Made by a program: the position numbers and the translations under genes
Notes under the pieces: model-generated
What the model was told of the DNA's origin: nothing
What the model saw: only the letters and a program-made list of their open reading frames with translations
Databases searched by the model: none
DNA from: Pseudomonas sp. H3(2019)
Lineage (GTDB): Bacteria; Pseudomonadota; Gammaproteobacteria; Pseudomonadales; Pseudomonadaceae
Direction of reading: 5' to 3'
DNA: 64,000 bases
NCBI RefSeq assembly: GCF_007713465.1
Contig: NZ_VMSG01000021.1
Coordinates: 1 to 64,000 of the forward strand
Shown here: positions 62,596 through 64,000 of the stretch, one piece after another
Position numbering within the stretch: the first letter of the stretch is position 1
How the letters are laid out: every line of letters starts with the position of its first letter

Positions 62596-63600
62596 ATGCC
62601 GATCCGTCATTGCATCGTCCACCTGATCGACAAAAAACCCGACGGCACTCCTGCAGTTCTCCACGCCCGCGACTCGGAACTTGCAGAGTCCACGGCCATC
62701 GAGAACATGCTCGCCGACCTCAACGAAAGCTATAACGCCAAACAAGGCAAGGCCTGGGGTTTGTTCCATGCCGAGTCCGGCGCGCACCCGTTCAGCGGCT
62801 GGCTGAAGGAATACCTCGACGGCGGCAAGGACTTCACGGCGTTCAGCCGCGTTGCCGTGGAACACCTGCAAAAGCTGATGGAAGAGTCGAACCTGTCGAC
62901 CGGCGGCCATGTGCTGTTTGCGCACTATCAGCAAGGCATGACCGACTACCTGGCCATCGCCCTGCTGCACCACAGCGAAGGCGTGGCAGTGACTGACCAG
63001 CTTGATGTAACACCGTCCCGCCACCTGGATCTTGGCCAGTTGCACCTGGCAGCACGAATCAACGTGTCCGAGTGGCAGAACAACAAGCAGTCCAAGCAGT
63101 ACATTTCGTTCATCAAGGGCAAGAACGGCAAGAAGGTTTCGGAGTATTTCCGCGACTTCATCGGCTGCCAGGAAGGCGTCGACGGTCCGGGCGAAACCCG
63201 TACCCTGCTCAAGGCGTTCAGTGACTTCGTTGAAAGCGAAGACCTGCCGGAAGAGTCCGCCCGCGAGAAGACCAAGACCCTGGTCGACTACGCCAGCAGC
63301 CAGGCAAAACTCGGCGAACCGATGGGCCTCGAAGAGTTGTCGGAATTGATCGACGAAGAACGCCCGAAAGCTTTCTACGATCACATCCGTAACAAGGATT
63401 ACGGCCTGTCGCCAGAGATTCCGGCAGACAAACGCACCCTGAACCAGTTCCGCCGCTTCACCGGCCGCGCCGAAGGCCTGTCCATCAGCTTCGAAGCGCA
63501 CCTGCTGGGCTCGAAGATCGAATACGACGAAGAAGCCGGCACGCTGATCATCAAGGGCCTGCCGACCCAGCTGACCGATCAGCTGAAGCGCCGCAACTGA
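62596..63600 (+). CDS. ndpA: Nucleoid-associated protein NdpA (YejK family)
   Basis: A 334-residue member of the NdpA/YejK family, which associates with the nucleoid; its exact role is not settled. Recognised from IRHCIVHLIDKKPDG at the start, the ARINVSEWQNNK segment and EVRKSQYISFIKG-like middle (here KQSKQYISFIKGKNGKKVSEYF in part), plus FIGCQEGVDGPGETRTL. It overlaps the next gene by one base (TGATG), so the two are coupled. Confidence 0.92.
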   Translation: MPIRHCIVHLIDKKPDGTPAVLHARDSELAESTAIENMLADLNESYNAKQGKAWGLFHAESGAHPFSGWLKEYLDGGKDFTAFSRVAVEHLQKLMEESNLSTGGHVLFAHYQQGMTDYLAIALLHHSEGVAVTDQLDVTPSRHLDLGQLHLAARINVSEWQNNKQSKQYISFIKGKNGKKVSEYFRDFIGCQEGVDGPGETRTLLKAFSDFVESEDLPEESAREKTKTLVDYASSQAKLGEPMGLEELSELIDEERPKAFYDHIRNKDYGLSPEIPADKRTLNQFRRFTGRAEGLSISFEAHLLGSKIEYDEEAGTLIIKGLPTQLTDQLKRRN

Positions 63601-63950
63601 TGCTGAACGGAGTACTGAAGAAATTCCTGCTGATCCTGCTGGTGGTTGTGGCCTACCAGAACTGGGGCAAGATCGAGCGGGTGTTCAATCCTTCGCAAGT
63701 GGTGTCCGAGCAGACCCAGGCCAACGCCAGAGTCGTGCTCTACGCCACCGACTGGTGCGGTTACTGCAAACTGACCCGGCGCTTTCTCGACCAGAAAGGC
63801 ATTCCTTACCGCGAATTCGACATCGAGAAAGATGCCGAAGCACGCAAGACTTATGAAGCGCTGGGCGGACGTGGAATTCCGATGCTGGACGTGAACGGCA
63901 CATTGATTCGCGGTTATGAGCCTGAGGCGATCCTCACTGCCCTGAAATAA
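63600..63950 (+). CDS. Membrane-anchored glutaredoxin-like protein
   Basis: A 116-residue protein with one N-terminal membrane segment (KKFLLILLVVVAYQNWG) and a glutaredoxin fold containing the redox site WCGYC and the cis-proline GRGIPMLDVNG. It probably faces the periplasm as an anchored thiol-disulfide protein, though the topology is inferred. It is translationally coupled to ndpA. Nothing is seen in the last 50 bases of the window. Confidence 0.82.
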   Translation: MLNGVLKKFLLILLVVVAYQNWGKIERVFNPSQVVSEQTQANARVVLYATDWCGYCKLTRRFLDQKGIPYREFDIEKDAEARKTYEALGGRGIPMLDVNGTLIRGYEPEAILTALK

Positions 63951-64000
63951 CCCGCACGTCTCCTACGGGTCAGCTCGCGTCGATGCGAAAGCCAAACCGC

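Overview
The window is a stretch of chromosome that looks like the Pseudomonas fluorescens group. The evidence is high GC, Pseudomonas-type gene order (rpsP-rimM-trmD-rplS, lepA-lepB-rnc-era-recO-pdxJ, lptF-lptG, pepA-holC-valS, a nagR-nagA-SIS-nagF-nagE cluster), lineage-type small proteins (DUF3509, DUF6124-like) and many REP/REPIN hairpins between genes. Identifications were made by reading protein sequence by eye. No database search was run.

Layout. 1-8.2 kb: end of an unknown gene, opgD (periplasmic glucan), an old-yellow-enzyme reductase, recJ, a YaeQ protein, a class III CoA-transferase and a periplasmic solute-binding-like protein. 8.3-13.6 kb (minus strand): a DUF3509 protein, then xerD-dsbC-hom-thrC in transcription order, with hairpins between dsbC, hom and thrC. 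13.7-17.3 kb (minus): rplS, trmD, rimM, rpsP, ffh. 17.5-21 kb (plus): a CcsA-like membrane protein, a CNNM/CorC-type protein and an MHS-type major facilitator transporter. 21-24.3 kb (minus): purT, a VUT-family membrane protein, a DUF1289 protein, a gamma-carbonic-anhydrase-like protein and a CoA-pyrophosphatase NUDIX. 24.4-25.5 kb: a second NUDIX hydrolase and an L,D-transpeptidase. 25.7-33.1 kb: a complete N-acetylglucosamine (GlcNAc) system. NagF (IIA-HPr-EI) passes phosphate to NagE (IIC-IIB), GlcNAc enters as GlcNAc-6-P, NagA deacetylates it, and the SIS protein probably deaminates it to fructose-6-P. A GntR regulator and repeated AATACCACTT boxes sit upstream.

33.2-40.3 kb is the accessory region. 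It holds a small Ig-like protein and a DUF6124-like protein between near-identical terminators, REP-like elements, a decayed IS66 remnant and an AT-rich segment with two perfect dyads. These lead into an uncommon three-gene unit: a divergent phosphoenolpyruvate-carboxylase homologue that appears to lack the catalytic histidine motif, a D-2-hydroxyacid dehydrogenase and an RraA/HMG-aldolase-like protein. This unit is the best candidate for an undescribed system.

40.3-64 kb returns to core genes: a YqfO-like protein, purL, mltF, pdxJ, recO, era, rnc, lepB, lepA, lptG, lptF, pepA, holC, a small Pro/Ala-rich protein, valS, rlmF, an HU protein, ndpA and a membrane-anchored glutaredoxin. No tRNA, rRNA or CRISPR array was recognised.
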